Of a stretch of DNA of 64,000 bases, positions 1 through 8,165 are shown one piece after another. Position 1 is the stretch's first letter, and the number at the start of each line of letters is the position of its first letter. Source of the DNA: Actinomycetota bacterium (lineage in GTDB: Bacteria; Actinomycetota; Acidimicrobiia; Acidimicrobiales; Palsa-688). Position numbers and translations under genes: made by a program. The DNA lies in assembly GCA_021323695.1 (NCBI GenBank), contig JAJPKN010000048.1, positions 62,001-126,000 of the forward strand, in the 5' to 3' direction. The notes below the pieces were generated by a model. That model was not told where the DNA came from. It saw only the letters and a list, made by a program, of their open reading frames with translations, and did not search any database.

Positions 1-2154
1 CAGGCCACCATGTACAACGAGTACCGCTTGACGGTGGCGCTGCTCAGGGAGAACGGGCAGGACCCAAGGGCCCTGCGCTGGCTGGAGCCCACCGCGGTGA
101 GCGCCGCCTGCCTGGGCTTGTGGTCGCAGAGCCCCAACCGGCTCCAGGTGGTTGGCACCTTCGGGCGCAGCGAGCACCTGGCGCTGACCGCGACCGACCT
201 GGACGAGCCAGCCTTCCCGCCCCTCCAGCTGCTGGACGCGGCCGATGCCGCCGGCCAGGTCACCCATGTGCTGCCCGTGCGGGGCAACGGCAAGGCTTGG
301 GGCGCGCTCGCCCTCACCAGCCCGGTGGAGGCGACGGGCACGACCGGGATGGACGTGTTCTACCAGTGGACCGGGCTGCTGGCGGCGGCCTTGGACCGCG
401 ACGAGATGCTGGCCTCGCTGAAGGCCCAGGCCGAAGAGCTGGCCCAGGCCGTCCAACGTCAGCACGAGCTGGTGGGCGACCTACGCCGCAGCGAGGAGCG
501 CTACTCGCTGGCGGCCAGGGCGGCCAGCGACGGGTTGTGGGACTACGACGTGGCGACCGGCACCGTCTATTACTCGTCCCGCTGGAAGCAGGTCCTCGGT
601 TATCGCGACGACGAGGTGGGCAGCACCCTGGGCGAGTGGCTGGGCCGCGCCCACCCTGACGACCGGCCGACGTTGGAAGCCGCCATCCGCGCCCTGGAGC
701 GGGGGGCAACGGCCACCATGGAAGTGGAGCACCGCCTGCTGGCCGCCTCGGGCTCGTACCTCTGGGCCCACTGCCGGGCCCTGGCCGTACCCGGCGGGGG
801 GCACCCCGCCCGAAGGGTGGTGGGAAGCCTGACCGACATAACCCGCCGGCGGGAGCTGGAAGAGCGGCTGCGCCAGCGAGCGCTGTACGACAGCCTGACC
901 GGCTTGCCCAACCGGTGGCTGTTCTTGGAGAGCCTCGAGGCGGCCCAGCCCGCGGGCATGCACGAGCGGGGGGCTTTGCTGTTCGTCGACCTGGACAACT
1001 TCAAGAACGTGAACGACACCCTGGGCCACGACGCCGGGGACGAGCTGCTCGGGGTGATCGCCAAGCGGGTCAGCGCCTCGCTCCGCCCGGAAGACCTGGT
1101 GGCCCGCTTCGGCGGCGACGAGTTCGTGGCCTTCGCCCGCGGGGTGCCCCCGGCCGAGGCGGCCGAGATCGCCGACCGCCTGCGGGCCGCAGTCCGCCAG
1201 CCGGTAGACCTTGGCCCCGCCCAGGTCCAAGTCGGCTGCTCCATCGGTATCGCCATGTCCCGGGGGCAGGGCACCGCGCACCTCCTCCAGCAGGCCGACG
1301 CCGCCCTTTACCGGGCCAAAGCGGCCGGCCGGGACCGCTGCGAGATCTACCAGGCCGGCATGCAGGCGCAGCTGCAACGCCGGGCTGATATGGAAGAGCT
1401 GTTGCGCACCACCGTCGCCGAGGGCAGCCTGGTCGTGCTGTACGAGCCGGTGGTCAAGCTGGCCACCGGCCAGGCGGTGGGGAGCGAAGCAGTAGCCCGG
1501 GTGCGCGGCGCCAACGGCGAACTGCTGGCCCCCGACCAGTTCATGGAGGTGGCCGCGGCATCCGGCCTGGTCGTGCCGTTCGGTACCGCCCTGGTGGGAC
1601 GGGCCTGTGCCCAGCAGGCCTCGTGGGCTTCCTCGGGGACCGGCCCCCGCTACGTGTGCGTCCGGCTTTCCCCCCGCCAGCTGGCCGACCGCTCCCTGGT
1701 GCCCTCGGTGGCCCAGGCGCTGGCTGACAGCTGTCTCGAGGCCCACCGCCTCCGCCTGGAGCTGGCCGAGACGGCCCTGGTGGATGCCGGCGCCCTGGCC
1801 AACCGCGCTCTCGAGGACCTAAGGGCCCTCGGCGTCGGGGTCACCTTGGCCGACTTCGGCACGGGGCGCTCCGGCCTCCTCCAGCTCCGCCGGTACCCCG
1901 TCGATGCCCTGAAGCTGGACGGTTCCCTCGTGGCTGCCTTGGGCACCGACGAGGCCGAGACCAGGGTGCTGGGCGCCCTCGTCGAGCTTGCCCATGCTCT
2001 CGGCTTGGAAGTGACGGCCTCTGGGGTGCGCCACCCGCGCCAGGCCGAACTGCTCCGCTTGACCGGCTGCGACTGCGCCCAGGGGCCCCTCTACGGTAAG
2101 CCGGCCCCCGCTGGTGACTGGCCCGCAGCGGCCCCGGCGGCCCCCTCTTGGTAG
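1..2154 (+). CDS. PAS-GGDEF-EAL cyclic-di-GMP protein with degenerate EAL (5' partial)
   Basis: The frame is open to the left edge; an ATG lies at 10, but the first 130 residues look like the end of a sensory (GAF-like) region, so the true N-terminus probably lies outside. Numbering from that ATG: short helical linker about 130-160, PAS about 161-280, GGDEF about 290-445, EAL about 455-705. The GGDEF motif is intact (368-372) and a product-inhibition site RxxD (RPED, 359-362) precedes it, so diguanylate cyclase activity is plausible. The EAL domain is damaged: EAL reads EAV (493-495), the metal-binding Asn of VNLS is Arg552, the first Asp of DDFG is Ala614, and the Glu of AEGVE is Ser671. Lys635 and the QG motif remain. 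Phosphodiesterase activity is therefore unlikely; the domain may bind c-di-GMP or regulate the cyclase. No membrane segment is visible in the part seen. Confidence 0.9.
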   Translation, partial: QATMYNEYRLTVALLRENGQDPRALRWLEPTAVSAACLGLWSQSPNRLQVVGTFGRSEHLALTATDLDEPAFPPLQLLDAADAAGQVTHVLPVRGNGKAWGALALTSPVEATGTTGMDVFYQWTGLLAAALDRDEMLASLKAQAEELAQAVQRQHELVGDLRRSEERYSLAARAASDGLWDYDVATGTVYYSSRWKQVLGYRDDEVGSTLGEWLGRAHPDDRPTLEAAIRALERGATATMEVEHRLLAASGSYLWAHCRALAVPGGGHPARRVVGSLTDITRRRELEERLRQRALYDSLTGLPNRWLFLESLEAAQPAGMHERGALLFVDLDNFKNVNDTLGHDAGDELLGVIAKRVSASLRPEDLVARFGGDEFVAFARGVPPAEAAEIADRLRAAVRQPVDLGPAQVQVGCSIGIAMSRGQGTAHLLQQADAALYRAKAAGRDRCEIYQAGMQAQLQRRADMEELLRTTVAEGSLVVLYEPVVKLATGQAVGSEAVARVRGANGELLAPDQFMEVAAASGLVVPFGTALVGRACAQQASWASSGTGPRYVCVRLSPRQLADRSLVPSVAQALADSCLEAHRLRLELAETALVDAGALANRALEDLRALGVGVTLADFGTGRSGLLQLRRYPVDALKLDGSLVAALGTDEAETRVLGALVELAHALGLEVTASGVRHPRQAELLRLTGCDCAQGPLYGKPAPAGDWPAAAPAAPSW

Positions 2155-2235
2155 GCCCTCCTTGGCCCACGCCCCCCGGCCCGGTCCATAGCGGTTAACC
2201 TTGGCCCCGGTGCCCGGCTGGGGTGCCCCTGTCCT

Positions 2236-2249
2236 TGTAAGCGCTTCCC
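2236..2249. promoter_or_regulatory. LacI-family-like operator upstream of the GH94 gene
   Basis: TGTAAGCGCTTCCC has the AAGCGCTT core and left half typical of LacI/CcpA-family operators. It lies in the loop of an inverted repeat with 7-bp arms (CCCTGTC 2227-2233, GACAGGG 2250-2256), about 36 bp before the start of the GH94 gene. Cellobiose genes in actinomycetes are often controlled by LacI-type repressors, so the site is plausible, but no regulator gene is in the window. The right half-site is imperfect. Confidence 0.35.
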
Positions 2250-2285
2250 GACAGGGCCCGCCGGCAAGCGAACAAGGAGCGAGCA

Positions 2286-4751
2286 TTGAGGTACGGCCAC
2301 TTCGACGACTCCAGGCGAGAGTACGTCATCGACCAGCCAGCCACGCCGCTGCCCTGGGTGAACTACCTGGGGACCGAAGACTACTTCGGGATCATCTCCA
2401 ACACCGCCGGTGGCTACTCGTTCTACCGGGACGCCCGGCTGCGCCGGTTGACCAGGTACCGCTACAACAACGCGCCCTTCGACGTCGGCGGGAGGTACAT
2501 CTACCTGCGCGACGACGCCTCGGGCGACTACTGGTCCCCCACGTGGGCGCCCGTCCAGCGGCCCTTGGACAACTACCAGTGCCGCCACGGCCTGTCCTAC
2601 ACGGTCATCTCGTCCACCTACCGGGGAGCGGCGGCCGAGGTCCTGTACTTCGTGCCCCTGGGGGCCAACTTGGAGGTCTGGCGCCTGCGCCTCGCCAACC
2701 ACCGCGACCAACAGCTGTCGCTCTCGGTTTTTTCCTCGGTGGAGTTCTGCCTTTGGGACGCCCAGGACGACGCCACCAATTTCCAGCGCAATTTCAATAC
2801 GGGCGAGGTGGAGGTCGAGGGCAGCGTGATATACCACAAGACCGAGTACCGGGAAAGGCGCGACCACTTCGCTTACTTCGCCTGCTCCGAGCCTCTGGAC
2901 GGCTTCGACACCCAGCGCGACGCGTTCTTGGGCCCCTACCGTGGCTTCGACCGTCCCCTGGCCGTCGAGGCGGGCCGGGCCAGCGGCTCGGTAGCCCACG
3001 GCTGGGCGCCCCACGGCAGCCACCACGTCCGCCTCAGCCTGGCCCCGGGCCAGTCCAAGGAGGTCGTCTTCCTGCTCGGCTACTGGGAGAACCCACGGGA
3101 CAGCAAGTTCGACCCACCCGGCAGCCCGGTTATCAACAAGCAAGGCGTCCGCCCGGTGATCGAGCACTGGCTGCAGCCCTGCGTCGTGGAGGCCGGCCTG
3201 GCCCGCCTGCGCGACTACTGGGACGGGCTGCTCGGCCAGTTGAGCGTCTCCACGCCCGATGCCCACACCGACCGCATGGTCAACATCTGGAACGCCTACC
3301 AGTGCATGGTGACCTTCAACATGAGCCGGTCGGCGTCCTTCTACGAGTCAGGCATAGGGCGGGGCATGGGCTTTCGCGACTCCACCCAGGACCTCCTCGG
3401 GTTCGTGCACATGGTCCCCCAACGCGCCCGCCAACGCATAATCGACATCGCGTCCACCCAACTGCCCAGCGGCGGCGCCTACCACCAGTACCAACCGCTG
3501 ACCAAACGGGGCAACGACGCCATCGGCTCGGGCTTCAACGACGACCCCCTCTGGCTGGTGCTGGCGGTGGCTGCCTACCTGAAGGAGACCGGGGACGCAA
3601 CCGTCCTCCAGGAGCCGGCGCCCTACGACAACGCTCCGGGCACCGAGGCCCCCATATACGACCACCTCCGCCGCAGCCTGCAGTACACCACCGAGCGCCT
3701 CGGCCCCCACGGCCTGCCCCTCATCGGCCGGGCGGACTGGAACGACTGCCTCAACCTCAACTGTTTCTCGGCCACCCCGGGCGAAAGCTTCCAGACGACC
3801 GAGAACCGCTCCGGAGGGGTGGCCGAGTCGGTCTTCATCGCCGGGCTCTTCGTGCTCGTGGCCAAGGAAATGGCCGACATGGTGGACGCCTGGGGGGTGG
3901 CGGCGGGGTGGGCCAGCCCGGGCGAGGCCGCCAGCTACCGCCAAGCCGCCGCGTGCATGGAGTCTGCCATCGCCGCCCACGGCTGGGACGGCTCTTGGTT
4001 CCGCCGGGCTTACGACTACTTCGGCAACCCGGTGGGCTCGGGCGCCAACGAGGAGGGCCAGGTGTTCATCGAGCCTCAAGGCGTCTGCGCGATGGCCGGG
4101 GTGGGCCTGGCCGACGGCCGCGCCCGCCAGGCCCTCGACACCGTACGGGACCGCCTCGCCACTCCCCACGGCATCGTGTTGCTCCAGCCGGCTTACACCC
4201 GCTACCACCTGGAACTGGGTGAGATAACCTCCTACCCGCCCGGCTACAAGGAAAATGCCAGCGTGTTCTGCCACACCAACCCCTGGGTGATGATCGCCGA
4301 GGCGGTGCTGGGCGACGGCGACGCCGCCTTCGGCTACTACCAGCGCATCAACCCGTCGGCGCGTGAGGCCATCAGCGAAGTCCACCGGGCCGAGCCCTAC
4401 GTCTACGCCCAGACCATCGCCGGGCCTGACGCCCCCAGTTACGGTGAGGCCAAGAACTCCTGGCTCACGGGCGCCGCGGCCTGGAACTACGTCGCCATCA
4501 CCCAGTGGGTCCTGGGCATCCGCCCCGAGCATGCGGGCCTGCGAGTGGACCCGGTCCTGCCTCGGGACTGGGAAGGCTTCACCGCCACGCGCCGGTTCCG
4601 GGGGGCCACCTACCGGATCCGGGTGCGCAAGGCGCCCGGCACCAGCGGCCGGGCCCGGCGGCTGCAGGTCGGCGGCCGCTGCGTGGAGGGCAACCTGGTC
4701 CCCCTCGCCCCCGCGGGCACGGCCCTGGACGTCGAGGCCGTCGTCGAGTAG
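2286..4751 (+). CDS. GH94 family phosphorylase, probable cellobiose phosphorylase
   Basis: The 821-residue length matches cellobiose phosphorylases, which split cellobiose with phosphate into glucose 1-phosphate and glucose in the cytosol and so save ATP. The N-terminus (RYGHFDD...YVI, then PWVNYLG, ISNTAGGYSFYRDA and LRRLTRYRYNN) is the hallmark opening of this subfamily. The catalytic Asp is expected in GRADWNDCLNLN, about residues 480-491. The C-terminal region with YKENASVFCHTNPW and GEAKNSWLTGAAAWN is also typical. The start is TTG with AAGGAG (2274-2279) upstream. No signal peptide is seen. No sugar transporter or glucosidase lies alongside, so the substrate source is unknown. Another beta-glucan disaccharide remains possible, but the N-terminal match favours cellobiose. 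Confidence 0.9.
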   Translation: MRYGHFDDSRREYVIDQPATPLPWVNYLGTEDYFGIISNTAGGYSFYRDARLRRLTRYRYNNAPFDVGGRYIYLRDDASGDYWSPTWAPVQRPLDNYQCRHGLSYTVISSTYRGAAAEVLYFVPLGANLEVWRLRLANHRDQQLSLSVFSSVEFCLWDAQDDATNFQRNFNTGEVEVEGSVIYHKTEYRERRDHFAYFACSEPLDGFDTQRDAFLGPYRGFDRPLAVEAGRASGSVAHGWAPHGSHHVRLSLAPGQSKEVVFLLGYWENPRDSKFDPPGSPVINKQGVRPVIEHWLQPCVVEAGLARLRDYWDGLLGQLSVSTPDAHTDRMVNIWNAYQCMVTFNMSRSASFYESGIGRGMGFRDSTQDLLGFVHMVPQRARQRIIDIASTQLPSGGAYHQYQPLTKRGNDAIGSGFNDDPLWLVLAVAAYLKETGDATVLQEPAPYDNAPGTEAPIYDHLRRSLQYTTERLGPHGLPLIGRADWNDCLNLNCFSATPGESFQTTENRSGGVAESVFIAGLFVLVAKEMADMVDAWGVAAGWASPGEAASYRQAAACMESAIAAHGWDGSWFRRAYDYFGNPVGSGANEEGQVFIEPQGVCAMAGVGLADGRARQALDTVRDRLATPHGIVLLQPAYTRYHLELGEITSYPPGYKENASVFCHTNPWVMIAEAVLGDGDAAFGYYQRINPSAREAISEVHRAEPYVYAQTIAGPDAPSYGEAKNSWLTGAAAWNYVAITQWVLGIRPEHAGLRVDPVLPRDWEGFTATRRFRGATYRIRVRKAPGTSGRARRLQVGGRCVEGNLVPLAPAGTALDVEAVVE

Positions 4752-4849
4752 CCAGCCTGCCTACCGCCCCCGGTGCTCCCCACCGCCCCAGGGCCGGCGC
4801 GTGGGCCAGCCGGCAAAGGCGTTCGCGGACGGACGAACGAACTTTGGCC

Positions 4850-4875
4850 ATATGGCTGCCCTATATGACAGCCCT
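4850..4875. repeat. Tandem 13-bp direct repeat, operator candidate
   Basis: Two adjacent 13-mers, ATATGGCTGCCCT (4850-4862) and ATATGACAGCCCT (4863-4875), differ at two positions. They lie about 245 bp before the TasA-like gene in an A+T-rich patch. Tandem half-sites of this kind often bind dimeric activators, but no consensus is recognised. Confidence 0.4.
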
Positions 4876-4932
4876 TTCCGGCACCATGGCGCGCAAGCTG
4901 TAGCGTAATGGCCACCTGAAGCGCGCGCCTTT

Positions 4933-4946
4933 GTACGTATATGTAC
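4933..4946. promoter_or_regulatory. Near-palindromic GTAC-N6-GTAC site
   Basis: GTACGTATATGTAC carries GTAC at both ends around GTATAT and sits in an A+T-rich spot. It includes TATATG, a possible -10, although no good -35 lies 17 bp upstream. It could be an operator or promoter core for the surface-protein gene at 5119. Confidence 0.3.
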
Positions 4947-5118
4947 CATTTGTGCCAAAGCCCGTGCTCGGCACAGGGGGGCAGCCCAGGGCCGCAGTAC
5001 ATTCGTGCCCGAGGCGCCACCCGGGCCGCTGTAGTTGGCCGCTTCGACTGGTGAGGAGCCGGTACACGGCCCTGCGCGCCTCGTCCCATGGAAGTTCGGT
5101 CACGACCAAGGAGGCTCC

Positions 5119-6276
5119 ATGCACTTTGCTCCTAAGGGGCATTTCCTCAAAAGGCGCTACGTCATCCCTGCCATCGCCGCGATAGCCGCCGTCTTTGCGG
5201 CTGGCGCTGCCTACGCCTACTTCACCACCAGTGGCGGAGGCACCGGCGCGACCGAGGTGGGGAAGACGACGCCGTTGGTCGTTAACGAGACAGGTGTGAC
5301 CGTATATAACAGCACCATCGCTCTGAGCAGCTACTTCCAAGACCAGTGCCTCGCATGTGCGTCGCTCACCGAGTTCGGCAACGAGGTGACACTGGCGTCT
5401 GCTTCGAGCTCCCAGTTGCTAAGCACGGTTGTCGTGTCCATGAGGAACTGGGGTGCTGCCATCGAATCTCTGCCCATCACGTTGACGTTCTACAACCCAG
5501 GGACCGCGTCTGACGGTGCCCCTCCGGGCTCGGTCATCACTACCGACACCCAAAAGTTCTATATCCCAGCTGCACAGGCTTCGGGAGCGCCTACCCCGTT
5601 CAACATCACGTTCAACTTCAACGGGGATTTCGTGGCCCTCCCCAAGACCGTCGTCTACGGGATCTCCTTCGACCCCAGCTCGGCGCCGGCTTTGAACATC
5701 GCCCTGTCGAGCTCCGGCTCGCAGATAACGGTCGGCTCAGACCCCTACCCCGGCAACGTCTTCGTCGACGCGACCAGCAGCCTGGCTGGCTTTGCTTCTG
5801 ACGCGGGCACCTGCGTGAACTCGACGCCCAATGAGTTCTCCATGTCCAATGTGTGGTGCGGTGACACCCCAGCCGACAATTACGGTGCCTATGGCAGCAG
5901 CGCCGGTGACGACATCCCCGCCATCGAGATAAATGACGCGGGCACAGGTAACCTGTACCCCAACGGCCCCGCTCAAACTGTGAACTTCAGCGTCACCAAC
6001 CCCGGGTCGGTGCCCCAAGCGCTCGACGCTGTCACCTTGTCAGTTGCCTCCGACCCTGGTAACGGCTACGTCGAGTCCATCCCCGGTGACACCTCCACTG
6101 ATGTCAGTGGGTGCTACGCCTCTTGGTTCCAGACAACCGGGGCCACCTACACAGGGGTGACGTTGGGCCCCCACCAGTCGACAACGGGCACGGGGACCAT
6201 CTCCATGACCGACAATGGGGGCAACCAGGACGCTTGTGAGGGAGCAACTATAGGCTTAGAGTTCACAGCTAGCTAA
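5119..6276 (+). CDS. Secreted TasA/camelysin-like surface protein
   Basis: The 385-residue protein has a basic start (KGHFLKRR), one hydrophobic stretch (VIPAIAAIAAVFAAGAAYAYF) and FTTSGGGTGATEVG after the cleavage region. This layout is typical of SipW-dependent TasA/camelysin-family signal peptides, a family that includes biofilm fibre subunits. The rest is Ser/Thr/Gly-rich beta-type sequence with few charged residues and several Cys. A conserved-looking segment near the C-terminus (NFSVTNPGSVPQAL) resembles a beta-sandwich strand. ATG with AAGGAGG at 5108-5114 fixes the start. The gene is visibly less G+C-rich than its neighbours, which could mean transfer or an unusual amino acid composition. 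No dedicated signal peptidase gene is adjacent. Fibre formation is not shown by sequence. Confidence 0.6.
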   Translation: MHFAPKGHFLKRRYVIPAIAAIAAVFAAGAAYAYFTTSGGGTGATEVGKTTPLVVNETGVTVYNSTIALSSYFQDQCLACASLTEFGNEVTLASASSSQLLSTVVVSMRNWGAAIESLPITLTFYNPGTASDGAPPGSVITTDTQKFYIPAAQASGAPTPFNITFNFNGDFVALPKTVVYGISFDPSSAPALNIALSSSGSQITVGSDPYPGNVFVDATSSLAGFASDAGTCVNSTPNEFSMSNVWCGDTPADNYGAYGSSAGDDIPAIEINDAGTGNLYPNGPAQTVNFSVTNPGSVPQALDAVTLSVASDPGNGYVESIPGDTSTDVSGCYASWFQTTGATYTGVTLGPHQSTTGTGTISMTDNGGNQDACEGATIGLEFTAS

Positions 6277-6319
6277 AGGGCCGGCAGCTAGCCGGGAACT
6301 GTGGTGCCCACGGCCCTCA

Positions 6320-6361
6320 GGCTCAGCCGAGCAGCCCGCTCTGGAGCCGCCCGGCTGAGCC
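6320..6361 (+). terminator. Hairpin between the two surface-protein genes
   Basis: A perfect 10-bp stem, GGCTCAGCCG (6320-6329) with CGGCTGAGCC (6352-6361), encloses 22 nt just after the TasA-like gene. There is no T-tract, which is common for terminators in high-G+C actinomycetes. It may separate or attenuate transcription into the next gene. Confidence 0.45.
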
Positions 6362-6368
6362 CGGGGCG

Positions 6369-7097
6369 ATGGCGTGCGCAGCGGAGGTGACAGCGTTGCC
6401 ACCAGCCGGGCAGAAGCTCTTCACCATAGGGTTGTGCGTCGCCGGCCTCAGCGCGCTCAGCTACTGGGGGCCACTGGCAGCTGCTTACTGGGGACCGGGA
6501 ACGGCGTCCGCGTACCTCACCGCCCCTGGTTCGGGCACGGGCGCTGTCCTCGTAGGTGCGCTCGACCCGCCCGCGGACGTAGCCGCGTACAGCCCAGCGG
6601 GCGCCCACGAGCTGACCATCAGCTGGGCCACTACCACCGGCCCCTCCGAGCAGCTCCCGGAGGGTTTTTATGTGACCAAGACAGATGGTGTGACGACGCA
6701 AGCTGCCTGTTCTACGTCCCTGGCCCACCTGGTCCCGGCGGGCCCTGGCCACGAGTACGCCTGCAAGGACACCGACGTGGCCAGCGGCACGTACACCTAC
6801 ACGGTCACTGCCGTCCTGGGTTCGTGGACGGCGAGCGCGTCCTCCGGGCCCGTCACCGCCACGAGCTCGTCCACCACGTCTACGACAACATCATCTACGA
6901 CGACAACATCCACGACGTCCCCTGCCAGCACCCTGGGCCCTGCCACCTCCACGACGGCCGGGCCTACCTCGGGCGGGGCCAGCAGCACCACAACGGCACC
7001 CACCGCAGAGACCTCCACCAGCACCTCAGGCCCCCCGGTCCCCACGACCTCCACGACGCCCGGGGCAGGCTCGGCTGCGCGCCAGCCGGTTGGCTAG
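6369..7097 (+). CDS. Secreted Ser/Thr-rich stalk protein with fibronectin-III-like domain
   Basis: The N-terminus has a hydrophobic segment (LFTIGLCVAGLSALSYWGPLAAAYW, residues about 17-41) that could be a signal peptide or anchor. Residues about 50-160 look like a beta-sandwich with the strand pattern of fibronectin type III (HELTISWATT...GTYTYTVTAVLGSW). The last 80 residues are almost only Ser, Thr, Pro, Ala and Gly, a mucin-like stalk that is probably extended and possibly glycosylated. No LPXTG sorting motif is present. The start is uncertain: ATG 6369 is used, and a GTG at 6387 preceded by GGAGG is possible. It follows the TasA-like gene in the same direction and may form a surface-protein pair with it. 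Confidence 0.6.
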   Translation: MACAAEVTALPPAGQKLFTIGLCVAGLSALSYWGPLAAAYWGPGTASAYLTAPGSGTGAVLVGALDPPADVAAYSPAGAHELTISWATTTGPSEQLPEGFYVTKTDGVTTQAACSTSLAHLVPAGPGHEYACKDTDVASGTYTYTVTAVLGSWTASASSGPVTATSSSTTSTTTSSTTTTSTTSPASTLGPATSTTAGPTSGGASSTTTAPTAETSTSTSGPPVPTTSTTPGAGSAARQPVG

Positions 7098-7106
7098 CCT
7101 GAGGCC

Positions 7107-8075
7107 GTGCAGTACGTGAAGCTCGGCCGTAGCGGCCTCGAAGTGTCCCGCCTCTGCCTCGGTTGTATGAGCTTTGGCGACCCCCAGCGGGGCAACCACC
7201 CATGGAGCTTGGCCGAAGCGGACGCAACCCCGGTCATCCGCCGTGCCCTGGACGCCGGCATCAACTTCTTCGACACCGCCAACGTGTACTCCGATGGCAC
7301 CAGCGAGGAGATCGTCGGCAAGGTCCTGGCCAGCCACGCCCGGCGCGAAGAGGTCGTGCTGGCCACCAAGGTCTACAGCCGCATGCACCCAGGCCCCAAT
7401 GGAGCTGGCCTGTCCCGCAAGGCGGTCCTGGCCGAGGTCGACAACAGCCTGCGCCGGCTAAAGACTGATTACGTGGACCTGTACCAGGTCCACCGTTTCG
7501 ACCCCACCACCCCCATCGACGAGACGCTGGAAGCCCTCCACGACGTGGTCAAGTCAGGCAAGGCACGCTACGTAGGCGCCTCGTCGATGTACGCCTGGCA
7601 GTTCGCCCAGATGCTGTACACCGCCCGTCACCGGGGCTGGTCGAGCTTCGTCAGCATGCAGGACCACTACAACCTCTTGTACAGGGAAGAAGAGCGCGAG
7701 ATGCTCCCGTTGTGCGCGGCCGAGGGGGTCGGCGTCATCCCCTGGAGCCCCCTCGCCCGGGGACGGCTGGCCCGGGACTGGGACGAGGCCACGGAACGGA
7801 GCCGGACCGACGAGTTCGGCAAACGCCTCTACCTGGCCGAGGACCGCTCCATCGTGGAGGCCGTGGCCCAGGTGGCCCAAGCCAGAGGGCGGAGCCGGGC
7901 CCAGGTGGCACTGGCCTGGCTGTTGTCCAAGCCGGTCGTCACCGCCCCGATAGTGGGCGTGACCAAGTTGGAGCACCTCGACGACGCCCTGGGGGCACTG
8001 GAGGTCGAGCTCAGCCCTGAAGAGGTCGAGCAGCTCGAGTCCCCCTACCGGCCCCACCCCATAGCCGGCCACTGA
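7107..8075 (+). CDS. Aldo/keto reductase
   Basis: This 322-residue TIM-barrel oxidoreductase belongs to the NADPH-dependent aldo/keto reductase superfamily. The catalytic tetrad can be read: Asp56, Tyr61 (DTANVYSDG), Lys88 (ATKVY) and His129 (QVHRFD). The N-terminus YVKLGRSGLEVSRLCLGCMSFGD and the late segment SPLARGRL fit the AKR group close to YajO and plant auxin-induced-like enzymes. Translation starts at GTG 7107, 9 bp after the stalk protein, so the two may share a transcript although their roles look unrelated. The substrate cannot be predicted from sequence. Confidence 0.9.
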   Translation: MQYVKLGRSGLEVSRLCLGCMSFGDPQRGNHPWSLAEADATPVIRRALDAGINFFDTANVYSDGTSEEIVGKVLASHARREEVVLATKVYSRMHPGPNGAGLSRKAVLAEVDNSLRRLKTDYVDLYQVHRFDPTTPIDETLEALHDVVKSGKARYVGASSMYAWQFAQMLYTARHRGWSSFVSMQDHYNLLYREEEREMLPLCAAEGVGVIPWSPLARGRLARDWDEATERSRTDEFGKRLYLAEDRSIVEAVAQVAQARGRSRAQVALAWLLSKPVVTAPIVGVTKLEHLDDALGALEVELSPEEVEQLESPYRPHPIAGH

Positions 8076-8165
8076 CGGCCAGGCCCGGCCGCCCGGGGTA
8101 GCCCTGGGTAGCCCTGCCCAACACCGCAGCAGGCAGCCCCGGCCGGCTTCTGCGAAGATCGTGCT

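Larger units (their letters stand above)
4752..5118. other. Intergenic region with possible operators before the TasA-like gene
   Basis: This 367-bp gap is clearly more A+T-rich than its flanks. A GCCGGC inverted repeat (4793-4798 and 4809-4814) just after the GH94 gene could be a weak terminator. It is followed by a tandem repeat (4850-4875) and a near-palindrome (4933-4946), listed separately. The last 150 bp are G+C-rich and may form structure. I compared them with the c-di-GMP-I riboswitch and saw no convincing match. A good Shine-Dalgarno AAGGAGG (5108-5114) precedes the next ATG. Confidence 0.6.

Noticed and set aside
4950-5118. c-di-GMP-I (GEMM) riboswitch before the TasA-like gene
   Set aside because: GCACAGGG appears, but the following conserved GACGCAAAGCC and receptor segments are missing.
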